Shown here: positions 46,944 through 57,588 of the stretch, piece after piece
How positions within the stretch are numbered: the first letter of the stretch is position 1
Layout: each line of letters starts with the position of its first letter
Assembly (NCBI GenBank): GCA_965116935.1
Contig: OZ220737.1
Location: 2,790,001 to 2,854,000 of the forward strand
DNA from: VXYL01 sp965116935
GTDB taxonomy: Bacteria > Pseudomonadota > Gammaproteobacteria > Pseudomonadales > Azotimanducaceae
Direction: 5' to 3'
DNA length: 64,000 nucleotides
Translations under genes and position numbers: made by a program
The notes under the pieces: model-generated
The model's database searches: none
What the model was told of the DNA's origin: nothing
Seen by the model: the letters and a program-made list of their open reading frames with translations, nothing else

Positions 46944-49631
46944 TCAGTTCGCCTCCCTTGGGCGCAGGCTCTCGATGCTTGCTGACGTGACCCAGCCGTC
47001 TGCGCCGTCTGCGAGGGCAATGCGGCTCCAGCCTTCATCACGACGTTCGAGGATCGTCAGTTCGGTTCCGGCCGGCAAGGGCGTGGGCAGGAGTGCCGGT
47101 GCACCGCGGCTGTCGGCGGTGTGCAACGTCGTCTCAACCGCGGTGACCACGGCTTGGCTTGCGGGATTCGGCGTCAGGATGGCCAATGCCGTGACCACCG
47201 CGCACAGCACCACACTGGCTGCGCCGCCGCCGCGCATAGCGCGTCGCACGGGGCCGGGCCAAGGTGCCAGCAGCAAGATGCCGATGGCAAACAACACGCC
47301 GCCCAGCAGGAGCTGCGCCGATGGCGAGAGCAGGCTGCGCCAGAACAGCAGCGAGTCGATGGCGGTGGCGGCCTGGGGACGCGGCAGCCAGTCCGGCAAC
47401 GAGGACCGCAGCGTGGCTAGGTTGCGGGTTGCGCGGTCGTGCCCCGGTGCGAGCAGGAGGGCACGTCGGTAGGCCAGCACCGCCGTGCCCGTGTCGCCGG
47501 CGCCGATGGCGGCGTTGCCCCAGTCGGCCAGGAGTTCGGGCGCGGACGGATGTGCTTGCGCCAGTTGTCCGTAGTGACGTTGGGCCTCGGCGAACCGTTG
47601 CTGGCGCGCTGCCGGTGCCGACTCGTCGAGCGCGGCGGTATAGGCAGCTCGGGCTGCAACCAGGTTGTCCGATCCATCCAACGTCGCGGCGTGTGACTCC
47701 TCTGGCGAGGGGAGGCCCCTCGCGCTCCCCCAAGCTGAGGGCTCCTCTGGCGAGGGGAGGCCCCTCGCCATCGCCCAAGCTGAGGGCTCCGGCGCCAAGC
47801 CCGACAGTGACGCAACCACGACAAGAACCGCCGCGGCGGTCGCTTTCCCGGCCCAGCGCTGCGCCACGGCGCGGACTCCATCCGCGGTGGCTCTGTTGAT
47901 GGGTCGCTGGCCAGCCACGGGATCGAACGCCTCGGTTTCGAGGCGCGCGAGTTCGTCCGGCCGCTCGTCGCCGTGACCGGTGAGGCGGGCGAGCGTGCGC
48001 ATGGCGTTGGTTGCTGCCGGCGCTCCTTCGCGAGCGGCGCCGGTGGCGGCGAGCGCCTGTTCCACCCGCGCGAGTGCGGCCCGGACTTCGCGGCGATGCC
48101 GGCGAGTCCCTCCGGTTCCTTCCAGCCAAAATCTCGAGCCCAGAACCAGCAACGGCAGTGCATAGAGCAGCGCCAAGGCCATAGCAAATGCCGTGCTGGA
48201 CCAGACCGGCGTGAGCGTGTGCGCGGGGTCGCTCAAGGTCATGTCGGCACCGGTCGTGACCCGTGGCGTTGGCGCCGGTGCGCCTGGGGCAGGCGACGCT
48301 GCCGGGGCGGCAGTTGGCATACCGGTGGCAACATCGGTCACGCCCACGACTTCCCCGGCACCCACCGACAATGCCACCGGCTGGCTCCACGCCGTGCGAT
48401 ATTCGCCAGCCACGGGATCGAACCAGGAGAAGGCGATGGCGGGGATTTCCCCCACACCCTCGGCCATCACGCGCACCGTGGCATCGAAGGTCTTCGTGCT
48501 GGCATCGACCTGACCGACGTCCGGTGGTTCGAGCACCGTGAACTGCTCGGCCGGCAGGCCGGCATCGTGCAGGTTGGGTAGGCTCAGCCCGTCCAAGGCA
48601 CCGTCCCCGCCGATACGGATGGTGAGTTCTATGGGTTCGCCAGCGCCCACGACCGTGCGACTGGCGCTCACGTCAATCGCATAGCCGGTGCCGATGGCAT
48701 TGACGAAGGTGGGCGGGCGCGCCGTTTCCGGCAAGGCCCGCACCACCAGCCGCTGCCGCTTGCCCTCTGCCAAGGCGAGCTGCGTGCGGGCGCGGCGAAA
48801 GCCGAAGGCGTCGCGGGTGGTTCCCACCTGCACCCGGGCCGCAACGCGGACGGGGCCGATGTCGAGAGCGCCGGGCTCGAGCGCGGTGATGCGCGCCGGA
48901 AAGGCCAGCCGCGTGAAGGTCTCGCCGCCCTCCGTCACCTGATCTTGCACCGCCGGGAGTTGCACCGTGCCGCTGCGTGTTGGGAACGGGAACGTGCGTC
49001 CTCCCCCAGCGCCGGGCGCGACCCGCACCTCTTCGAGGTCGAACAGGGGCACGGCGAAGTCGAACTGGTCCACGTCACGCCGCAAGAGCCATTCGATCGT
49101 GACGTCGAATGTCTCCCCCGGCCAAACGGGGCGTTCCGGCAGCTTCAGTGCCAGGCGCATGTCCGTGGAAACCGCGAGTTCCTGAGCGGTGAACTTGGCT
49201 GCCTGGGTGGCGGCCGCGACGCCGTTCTGCTCGACGGTGAGCGACGGAATGTCGTATTGCCCTGGCGATGCCGCCAACACCCGCCAGCGATAGACGAAGG
49301 TGACCTCGCGCCAGTCGGAGCGGCGACCGTTGACGATCTCGATGCGCGTCGAGACGTTGGGCGAGACGCCGAGATAGGTCGTCTCGGCACCGGCGATGGC
49401 GAGTTCCGGCGGCATCGGTGCCGGCTCCTCCTCGAAGCCCTTGGCCGAGAGGGCCAGCACAAATGGCAAGCCGGCGTGGATTTGATCGCCCTCGGCGGAG
49501 AGCTCTGCTGTGGCAGCACTGGCGGGCGCGGCTGAGAGCGAACCAACCGCGAGCACAAGGAAGCTTGCTAGGTGGCTGCGCCGAGGAAGGCTGCGGCAGC
49601 CACTCGAGAAGAACACGGCCCGACGCCTCAC
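46944..49631 (-). CDS. batD: BatD protein fused to BatE-like TPR and SH3 domains
   Basis: An 895-residue protein of the Bat (Bacteroides aerotolerance) system. A signal peptide (FLVLAVGSLSAAPASA) precedes BatD beta-sandwich domains (QIHAGLPFVLALSAKGFEEEPAP, VTFVYRWRVLAASPGQYDIPSLTV). A membrane segment (SSTAFAMALALLYALPLLVLGS) lies near residue 480. TPR-like helices follow (AQRHYGQLAQAHPSAPELLADWGNAA, AVLAYRRALLLAPGHDRATRNLA), then two more membrane segments and a C-terminal SH3-like domain (PLPAGTELTILERRDEGWSRI). BatE is usually separate, so this is a fusion. An in-frame duplication of SARGLPSPEE occurs near residue 640. It overlaps the previous gene by ATGA. Confidence 0.87.
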   Translation of the reverse strand: MRRRAVFFSSGCRSLPRRSHLASFLVLAVGSLSAAPASAATAELSAEGDQIHAGLPFVLALSAKGFEEEPAPMPPELAIAGAETTYLGVSPNVSTRIEIVNGRRSDWREVTFVYRWRVLAASPGQYDIPSLTVEQNGVAAATQAAKFTAQELAVSTDMRLALKLPERPVWPGETFDVTIEWLLRRDVDQFDFAVPLFDLEEVRVAPGAGGGRTFPFPTRSGTVQLPAVQDQVTEGGETFTRLAFPARITALEPGALDIGPVRVAARVQVGTTRDAFGFRRARTQLALAEGKRQRLVVRALPETARPPTFVNAIGTGYAIDVSASRTVVGAGEPIELTIRIGGDGALDGLSLPNLHDAGLPAEQFTVLEPPDVGQVDASTKTFDATVRVMAEGVGEIPAIAFSWFDPVAGEYRTAWSQPVALSVGAGEVVGVTDVATGMPTAAPAASPAPGAPAPTPRVTTGADMTLSDPAHTLTPVWSSTAFAMALALLYALPLLVLGSRFWLEGTGGTRRHRREVRAALARVEQALAATGAAREGAPAATNAMRTLARLTGHGDERPDELARLETEAFDPVAGQRPINRATADGVRAVAQRWAGKATAAAVLVVVASLSGLAPEPSAWAMARGLPSPEEPSAWGSARGLPSPEESHAATLDGSDNLVAARAAYTAALDESAPAARQQRFAEAQRHYGQLAQAHPSAPELLADWGNAAIGAGDTGTAVLAYRRALLLAPGHDRATRNLATLRSSLPDWLPRPQAATAIDSLLFWRSLLSPSAQLLLGGVLFAIGILLLAPWPGPVRRAMRGGGAASVVLCAVVTALAILTPNPASQAVVTAVETTLHTADSRGAPALLPTPLPAGTELTILERRDEGWSRIALADGADGWVTSASIESLRPREAN

Positions 49632-52135
49632 CAGTCCTTCTCTACTGGGCCCGGCGATGAGTTTGCCGTCTGGCGGCGGCGTTGGCGTTCGGCGTCGCGG
49701 TCGCGGATGGCCTGCAGGCGCTTGAGGGCCTGACGGCGGGACATTTGCTCGTCGTCCTCCGATTGCTGGTCTTGGACGCCTCGCGAATCTTGGTCTTGCT
49801 GGTTTTCGCCTTGGTTCGGCGGCTGAAGGAGCGCGATGGCGGCGGCAATGTGGTCCATGGCGTCAAGCTGGTCTGCGAGCGCCGGTTCCCAATCGGCGCT
49901 GGCGGCGTCGCCAAGCACGACGGAGGCACTGTGCATGAATCCGGCCGCTTGTCGCACTTCCTCGGCCGCTTCGGCGAAGGGAGGTGACGAGGCGCCAGCT
50001 TGGCCGGGGTTGGCGGTGGAAGAGGTCGCATTGGCCTCGTCAGCCAACGCAGCCGAGATGGCGTCGGCGGTTGCCGCATGGCTGCCCTGCCTTGCGGCAA
50101 TTGCGCCGGGCGACGGCTCGCCATCGGCTGAAGCAGCCGCACGGGCCGCGGGCTCTTCACTGGCCGCGGGCTCTTCACTGGCCGCGGGCTCTTCACTGGC
50201 CGCAAGCTCTTCACTAGCCGCGGGCGCTGCCTCCTCTGCGTTCTTGCGCTCGAACTGTACGGTAGCAGTGCGGTCGTGCGTCTCGGCCTGCTCCATGCCG
50301 AGTTCGCGAAGGTGTTCGACGATGGTGAAGTACAGGCGACGAAGCTGCTCGATGTGCGTTCGCGCCTCATCGGCGGGCGCATGAACTCCGCTTCGGGCTT
50401 GACGGCATGGCTCGCTCGCGCTTTGCGCGCTGCTGCAACGACCAAGGGCGTCGGCCTCGGCGATCGCGCGTTCCTCGAAGCGCTGCACAGCGTCCTGTGC
50501 GGAGGCGGTCAGTTGCCGCGCAATTTCGGTTCGCTGACGTTCCGGCGGCGGCTCCTCGGTGTCACCGGCGTCGCCGTCGCCAGTGGCTTCGAGTTCCTCC
50601 GCGAGCAGGCTGTCGAGCCTTGCGAGCCGGTCCTCGTTGGCTGCGGCGATGCGCAGCAGCCGAGCGCCCGAATCCTCCATCTGCTGCGGGTCGCTCTCGG
50701 GATCGAGCAAGGCCGTCGCCTCCGTCTGTTCCGCATGGGCGAGTTCAATGAGTTCGCGAACGCCGGCGAAGCGTTCAATCGCTCTCGACAACGCCTGCAG
50801 CGCGGCCACCTGCTCCTCCAAGGCGTTGGCAGGCTCGTTCCGCTCGAGCGCCCGGTTGGCGCTGCGCATGGCTTCGACCGCTTCGGTAAGGGGCGGCGTC
50901 GCTTCCTTGGCCGCTGCGATCAGGCGTGCCGCTTCCCGATCGTCGGCGCCATCCGCTGGCGGCGGTGTAGATGCGGCGCTCTCGAACCGCGCAAGCACTT
51001 CCACACTGCGGACGAGGGCGTCTTCTTGTCGGTCGCCTAGGTGATCTGCGGTGAGCCACCCTGGCGGGCCAGCGGCGTTCGCGTCTTCGGTGGGCTCGAG
51101 CCGGATGCCGGCTTCGGTGAAGTTCGCGAGCCGGCTGGTGTCTGCGGCCAGGGACAGTTCATCTCCCGCCACGGCCTTCAGCACCGTCACCGGGTGCAAG
51201 AGTTGCTCGTAGGCGCGCTTGAGTTCTGCGAGCGCCGCGTCGGCACGGCGGTGCGCCCGTTCGCCCTCGCCCGTGCGCAACCGACGGCGGCTGTCGCTGA
51301 TCGATTGCCGGGCGCGGTTTACGTAGCTTTCGAGCCCGAGGAGTTGGATGGCCCGAACGGTCTCTTCCGGCGAGCGCTCGGCCTCGTCAATCGCGTCGAG
51401 CAGGGTGCGTTCCTCTCCGGCGAGATCCGCGATGTCGCTCGCGTCCGCGAGCAGCGTGCGGGCTTGTGTGGCCAGCGGATTGAAGTCCGGCCGCGGGGGG
51501 GAACCCGCTTCGGGTGTGCCCCCAAGCAAGCGACGCAACCTGTCGCGCAGGTCCCGCTGGTCGTCGATGGCGCGTTCGAGGCGCTGTTCGAGGCCCCGGC
51601 CCTGATTGAGCTGGTCTGCGAGTTGCTGAATCCGGCGCTGCACGAGTTCGAGGTTGACCCGCGCGTCGTCGTCGCCTTCGGCGCCGCCGCGCACCGCATC
51701 GGCGAACCAAGCTGCGCTGTCGCGATAGATGCCGATGGCCCGCTCCGGCTCCTCGGCCGCCGCATCGGCCTTGGCGGCGAGGGCAAGGCCGAGATTGAAG
51801 GCGGCACGATAGCGAAGTTCCGCATCGGCGCCGGCATCGTCGCGGGCGGAGAGAAAGGCGTCGGCCGCCGCACCCGGGTCGCCGCCAGCGAGGCGCTCGC
51901 GACCGACGTTGTAGCGCTCGCGGGGAGTCAATGGGGCAAGATCGTCCTTTTGCACGTCGTTGTCGGTGACCTCGGCCGCTCGGGGTTCGAGGTCGCTGGT
52001 CTCGTCGGCGTCCGCTGCCTCTTGGGCGGTGATCTGGTTGGTTGCCAAGGTGAGAAGGCAAACGAGCATGGTCAGGCACGGCCCGACTGCACTGCGATAG
52101 GAACGGGGCTCGGCGCTGCTCTTCGGTTTGGCCAT
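49628..52135 (-). CDS. Large helical Bat-operon protein (BatC position)
   Basis: An 835-residue protein of unknown family. A signal peptide or anchor (CLTMLVCLLTLATNQITAQ) is followed by a TPR-like part (LTPRERYNVGRERLAGGDPGAAADAFLSARD, RYRAAFNLGLALAAKAD) that occupies the BatC place. Several hundred residues of Glu/Arg/Ala-rich coiled coil follow. A tandem repeat of about four ASEEPA units is encoded by a 21-bp DNA repeat at about 50153-50222. The C-terminus is Gln/Glu/Arg-rich. ATG 52135 starts the protein; the open frame continues upstream through batB only as a shadow. It overlaps batD by 4 bp. Confidence 0.75.
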   Translation of the reverse strand: MAKPKSSAEPRSYRSAVGPCLTMLVCLLTLATNQITAQEAADADETSDLEPRAAEVTDNDVQKDDLAPLTPRERYNVGRERLAGGDPGAAADAFLSARDDAGADAELRYRAAFNLGLALAAKADAAAEEPERAIGIYRDSAAWFADAVRGGAEGDDDARVNLELVQRRIQQLADQLNQGRGLEQRLERAIDDQRDLRDRLRRLLGGTPEAGSPPRPDFNPLATQARTLLADASDIADLAGEERTLLDAIDEAERSPEETVRAIQLLGLESYVNRARQSISDSRRRLRTGEGERAHRRADAALAELKRAYEQLLHPVTVLKAVAGDELSLAADTSRLANFTEAGIRLEPTEDANAAGPPGWLTADHLGDRQEDALVRSVEVLARFESAASTPPPADGADDREAARLIAAAKEATPPLTEAVEAMRSANRALERNEPANALEEQVAALQALSRAIERFAGVRELIELAHAEQTEATALLDPESDPQQMEDSGARLLRIAAANEDRLARLDSLLAEELEATGDGDAGDTEEPPPERQRTEIARQLTASAQDAVQRFEERAIAEADALGRCSSAQSASEPCRQARSGVHAPADEARTHIEQLRRLYFTIVEHLRELGMEQAETHDRTATVQFERKNAEEAAPAASEELAASEEPAASEEPAASEEPAARAAASADGEPSPGAIAARQGSHAATADAISAALADEANATSSTANPGQAGASSPPFAEAAEEVRQAAGFMHSASVVLGDAASADWEPALADQLDAMDHIAAAIALLQPPNQGENQQDQDSRGVQDQQSEDDEQMSRRQALKRLQAIRDRDAERQRRRQTANSSPGPVEKDW
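50150..50222. repeat. 21-bp in-frame tandem repeat within coding sequence
   Basis: GGGCTCTTCACTGGCCGC is repeated about four times at 21-bp spacing and encodes ASEEPA-type units. It is a candidate for slippage-driven length variation. Confidence 0.8.
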
Positions 52136-52149
52136 GGTCGAAGCTCGCT

Positions 52150-53259
52150 TCAGTTTCTCGGGCGCGATGCGCCGTCCACCGAAAGAGCCGGTGGCTCTTT
52201 GGGCTCCCAGCCACGGCGGGAGTCGCGGGGACGATTGGCCCTGCGACGGCTCGTGGCAAGCCAGACCGCGAGGCTGAGGCATCCCAAGGCACCCAACACG
52301 AACCAGCGGAAGTGCTCGATGGGACTGCGGCGGAGCACTCGCGCCGATGTATCGGACACCAAGGGTTCCACGTGGGCTTCGATGATTGCATCTAGATCCA
52401 CGGCGGACGTGCCGGCCGGCACATAGACGCCTTCGCTTTCGAGCGCGATGCGACGCAAGAGGTCGCCATCGAGCCTTGACTGCACCACCTGGCCGTCGGC
52501 GTCGCGCAGCGTCGTGCGGGCACCGGTGTCCGGGTCGGTCAACGTGATGGGGCTGCCGGTCTCGCTGCCGAAGCCGATGGCGACGATGCGGATGCCTGCA
52601 GCCACAGCTTCGCGCAAGGCATCCATCGGCAGCGAGTCGTGATCTTCGCCGTCGGTAATCAAGAGCAGCACCCGCGGCACGCCGCGATTGGCACCAAAGG
52701 CGGCGGTGGCGCGACGGATCGCGTCGCCGATGCGGGTGCCGCCGCGGCCGGCGGATTCTGTGTCGACGTTGCGCAGCACGAGGCGGAAGTAGCCGTAGTC
52801 CGAAGTGAGCGGCGTCATTACGCTGGCGCGGCCGGCGAAGGCGATGAGCCCCACGCGGTGCCCGGTCACACGGTCCACGAACTCGGCGATTTCCGCTCGC
52901 GCTCGCGCCAGGCGGTTCGGTGCGGCGTCCTCGGCCAACATGCTGCGCGACACGTCGAGCGCCACCATGATGTCGGCGCGCAGGGGGCGGGAGGAGAGGG
53001 TTTCGGTGCCACCGGGCGTTTGCGGGCGCATGAGCGCGACGATGCCGAGCAGCATCGTCGCGAGCACCAGAGCCAAGCGTGCATAGCGGCGTCCGGCGCT
53101 CGCTTGCTGGACCAGGGCAGGGTGCATGGGCTGGGCGACGAAGCCGCGGAAGGCATCGCGGCCGCGCAGTTCGAGCCAGCCGAGCATCAGCGTCACCGCA
53201 AGCGCGGGCCATACCAGATGCACCCACATGGGCGCCGCGAAGGTCACCGCCCCTGTCAT
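52150..53259 (-). CDS. batB: BatB, von Willebrand factor A domain membrane protein
   Basis: A 369-residue protein. Two N-terminal membrane segments (MWVHLVWPALAVTLMLGWLEL and LALVLATMLLGIVALM) precede a vWA domain. The MIDAS motif is complete: DVSRS (Asp102, Ser104, Ser106), a Thr in LTSDYGYF and ITDGEDH. A C-terminal membrane segment (WFVLGALGCLSLAVWLA) closes it. BatB is a member of the MoxR-vWA systems thought to act in envelope stress or complex assembly. ATG 53259 overlaps the batA stop by 4 bp. Confidence 0.92.
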   Translation of the reverse strand: MTGAVTFAAPMWVHLVWPALAVTLMLGWLELRGRDAFRGFVAQPMHPALVQQASAGRRYARLALVLATMLLGIVALMRPQTPGGTETLSSRPLRADIMVALDVSRSMLAEDAAPNRLARARAEIAEFVDRVTGHRVGLIAFAGRASVMTPLTSDYGYFRLVLRNVDTESAGRGGTRIGDAIRRATAAFGANRGVPRVLLLITDGEDHDSLPMDALREAVAAGIRIVAIGFGSETGSPITLTDPDTGARTTLRDADGQVVQSRLDGDLLRRIALESEGVYVPAGTSAVDLDAIIEAHVEPLVSDTSARVLRRSPIEHFRWFVLGALGCLSLAVWLATSRRRANRPRDSRRGWEPKEPPALSVDGASRPRN

Positions 53260-54275
53260 GGCGACCTCGCAAAGACGCTCGCGCGCAGAAGCCACGCCAA
53301 CGCCGCCAGCAATAGCCCGGTCGCCAAGGGAACCCCGTAGTACTCGTCGAACTGTCGCATTCGGTCTTCGACGATGCGCGTGCGCTCGAGGCCATCGATC
53401 TCGGCATAGACATCCACGAGCGCGTCGGCGTCGGTGGCGCGGAAGTGGCGCCCGCCGGTGCGCTCGGCCACCTCGGCAAGCGTTGCCTCGTCCACTTCCA
53501 CCGGCATTTGCCGCAGCACCATGCGGCCTGTGAACGGGTCCTGGACCCGGATGGGTGCCAGGCCCTCGCTGCCGGCGGCAATGGTGTACACCCGAATGCC
53601 CTGGCTGCGGGCGAGCTCAGCGGCGCCCGTCGGGGTTTCGACGCCGGCGTTGCTCACGCCGTCGGTAAGCAGCACGGCGATGCGCGAACGAGCGGGGGAC
53701 TCTCGCAGCCGTTCTACCGCGAGGCCCAATGCATCGCCGATGGCGGTGCCGTCCTCGCCACGCACGCGGGCGAAATCAAGGTCGCGAGCCGCGGCGGCGA
53801 GGTTTTCGTGGTCGAGGGTGAGCGGCGCTGCGGTGTCGGCGTAGGCGGCGAAGCCCACCAGGCCAATGGCGTCGTCCGGTCGGCCGCGCAGCTCGTCGCC
53901 ACCGAGCACGAAGCGCTCGAACACATCCTTGACCACATCGAGCCGGGTTCGCTCCGGGTCTAGGTCCAGCGCCTGCATGGATGTGGAGCGGTCCACCACC
54001 ATCATGATGGCGATGCCCTCGCGCTGAATGCGACTGAACTGCTCGCCGATGCGGGGCCCCATCGCGGCGATCACCAATGCTACGAAAGCGATGGCGAGCA
54101 GAGCATCGGGCAGAAAGGCGAGGCGCACCCGCAGGCCTCGGCTGCGAACCGGCACGATCTGCACCGACGAGAAGACGACCACGCCGCCGCCGCGTCGCGC
54201 CAGCAGATACAAGAGCGGCACCAGCAGGAGGAAGAGGCCAAGCGCCGGATCGCGGAACTCCAGCGCGCCGATCAT
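53256..54275 (-). CDS. batA: BatA, von Willebrand factor A domain membrane protein
   Basis: A 339-residue protein with the same plan as BatB: N-terminal segments (ALGLFLLLVPLLYLLARRG and LPDALLAIAFVALVIAAM), then a vWA domain with MIDAS DRSTS (Asp95, Ser97, Ser99) and LLTDGVSNAG, and a C-terminal membrane segment (VPLATGLLLAALAWLL). The order relative to BatB follows the classical bat cluster. ATG 54275 overlaps the preceding stop by 4 bp. Confidence 0.92.
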   Translation of the reverse strand: MIGALEFRDPALGLFLLLVPLLYLLARRGGGVVVFSSVQIVPVRSRGLRVRLAFLPDALLAIAFVALVIAAMGPRIGEQFSRIQREGIAIMMVVDRSTSMQALDLDPERTRLDVVKDVFERFVLGGDELRGRPDDAIGLVGFAAYADTAAPLTLDHENLAAAARDLDFARVRGEDGTAIGDALGLAVERLRESPARSRIAVLLTDGVSNAGVETPTGAAELARSQGIRVYTIAAGSEGLAPIRVQDPFTGRMVLRQMPVEVDEATLAEVAERTGGRHFRATDADALVDVYAEIDGLERTRIVEDRMRQFDEYYGVPLATGLLLAALAWLLRASVFARSP

Positions 54276-55291
54276 GCCGCCACCGCTTGTTCTGGTGACG
54301 CCGCCGCCCCCGCACCCCGCGTTTCCGCAAGAAACCGGCGCGCTGCCTCCAAGGCCCGCCGCGACTCCTCCGCACCAGGTCTGTGGGCGGCGAATTTCAC
54401 CTGGTCGCAGCGGGCGAGGAAGTCGGCGAGCAGGTCGCGGTGGCCGTCGGAGAACTCCGCATTGCGCCCCGCTTCGCGCAGGAACTCCTCGGTGGTGAGT
54501 TCTGGGGCTCGCACGGCGAGTCGTTCCTCGATGTAGCGACGAACGATGTCGGAGAGTTCGACGTACCAGGGCCCAGCCGCGGCATCGTCCGGCACGCCCT
54601 GCAACTCCAACCGTCCGAGTCGTTGCATGGCGCGCTCGAAGGCTGTCTCGCGCTCGCGCAGGGTTGCCATGGCACGGCGACGGCTCCACAACCAGACGGC
54701 GAGAGCTGCCAAGCCCGCAAGCCCGATCGCCGCACCCGTACCCCAGTACGCGACCCCCGGCGCCGGCTCTTCGAGTGGAGCACGCATGGGCAGCAGGGTG
54801 TCCGCCACCGCTCCGTCGGGCAATACGGACTCGATGACGAACGGCAGTTCTTCGGTGAGGAGTTCCCTCGTCTCGGCCGCGCCGGCGCCGCCGCGCTCGT
54901 CCGTGTACTCGATGCGCAGGCGCGGTATGCGGTGGCGGCCGCTTAGGGGCGCCTCGAGCGTGTAGCGCTGCGACGTCGTGCTCGCGCCGTTGCTTGCCAC
55001 TTCCTGGCGCGGCGTGAAGTCGATGATGGCGAAGCGTCCGAGGGCGTCGCCGAAGGCCGGCATCTCGACCACGACACCGGCCTCGGCGGCCACGGTGAGC
55101 GAGAGCACGAGGCTGTCGCCCAATCGTGGCGTGGGGGGCGAGAGCGAAACGGTGGCCTTGACGGGCCCTTCTTCGGTCACGACCGCCAGCGGCTCTCCCA
55201 CCTCACCAGGCGAACCGATGGCCTCTGTTTTCGGATCGCATCCGGCCACCGCAAGCAGTGCCAGAAGAACGGGCCCTTGGAGCGAATGCAT
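54272..55291 (-). CDS. BatD/DUF4381-like lipoprotein of the Bat operon
   Basis: A 339-residue protein. N-terminal lipoprotein signal with lipobox VAGC (MHSLQGPVLLALLAVAGC). An extracytoplasmic beta domain (ATVSLSPPTPRLGDSLVLSLTV, SGRHRIPRLRIEYTD), a membrane segment (WGTGAAIGLAGLAALAVWLW) and a cytoplasmic helical domain of DUF4381 type (WYVELSDIVRRYIEERLAVRAPELTTEEFLREA) follow. The first codons lie inside a family A repeat: the repeat end that elsewhere reads GAATGCCTTCCCTCC provides the ATG and the residues MHSLQ. ATG 55345 is an alternative start, also within the repeat. Confidence 0.82.
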   Translation of the reverse strand: MHSLQGPVLLALLAVAGCDPKTEAIGSPGEVGEPLAVVTEEGPVKATVSLSPPTPRLGDSLVLSLTVAAEAGVVVEMPAFGDALGRFAIIDFTPRQEVASNGASTTSQRYTLEAPLSGRHRIPRLRIEYTDERGGAGAAETRELLTEELPFVIESVLPDGAVADTLLPMRAPLEEPAPGVAYWGTGAAIGLAGLAALAVWLWSRRRAMATLRERETAFERAMQRLGRLELQGVPDDAAAGPWYVELSDIVRRYIEERLAVRAPELTTEEFLREAGRNAEFSDGHRDLLADFLARCDQVKFAAHRPGAEESRRALEAARRFLAETRGAGAAASPEQAVAA

Positions 55292-55432
55292 TCTGCCGTT
55301 CCAGGCGCGCGCCAGGAGGCTGCACCGTAGAAATCGCTCGGACATGCCCCGTGTGCGAGAGACCGCAGGAGTTTTCGCGCTAGCGCGGCCTTGGGGCAGG
55401 TCGGCAGAATGCCTACCCTCCAAAGGCCCGCC
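55271..55432. repeat. Degenerate family A repeat inside the Bat operon
   Basis: About 162 bp between the DUF58 and DUF4381-like genes. Both outer ends are recognisable (GGGCCCTTGGAGCGAATGCATTC; GGCAGAATGCCTACCCTCC), and the centre holds GCTAGCGC and a family G fragment. It overlaps the 5' end of the downstream gene. Confidence 0.8.
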
Positions 55433-55458
55433 ATTTCCGTGCGCACTCCGGTCAGCGG

Positions 55459-56451
<993 letters not shown>

Positions 56452-56482
56452 TGGTCTATCCGGACTCGGGCTAGTGTCGTGA

Positions 56483-57490
<1,008 letters not shown>

Positions 57491-57588
57491 GTTGTGGGTC
57501 TTTAGGTTCCTTGTTTGAGACGACTTGGATGAGGCGGCGGGCGGTCCGCTGTGGTGGTCGCTGCGACCGAACTCAAAGCCTGAGCGCT

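Noticed and set aside
52136..53581. Upstream extension of the 835-residue Bat protein frame through batB
   Set aside because: The extension is a shadow of batB. The signal-peptide start at 52135 and the 14-bp gap from batB support the shorter gene.
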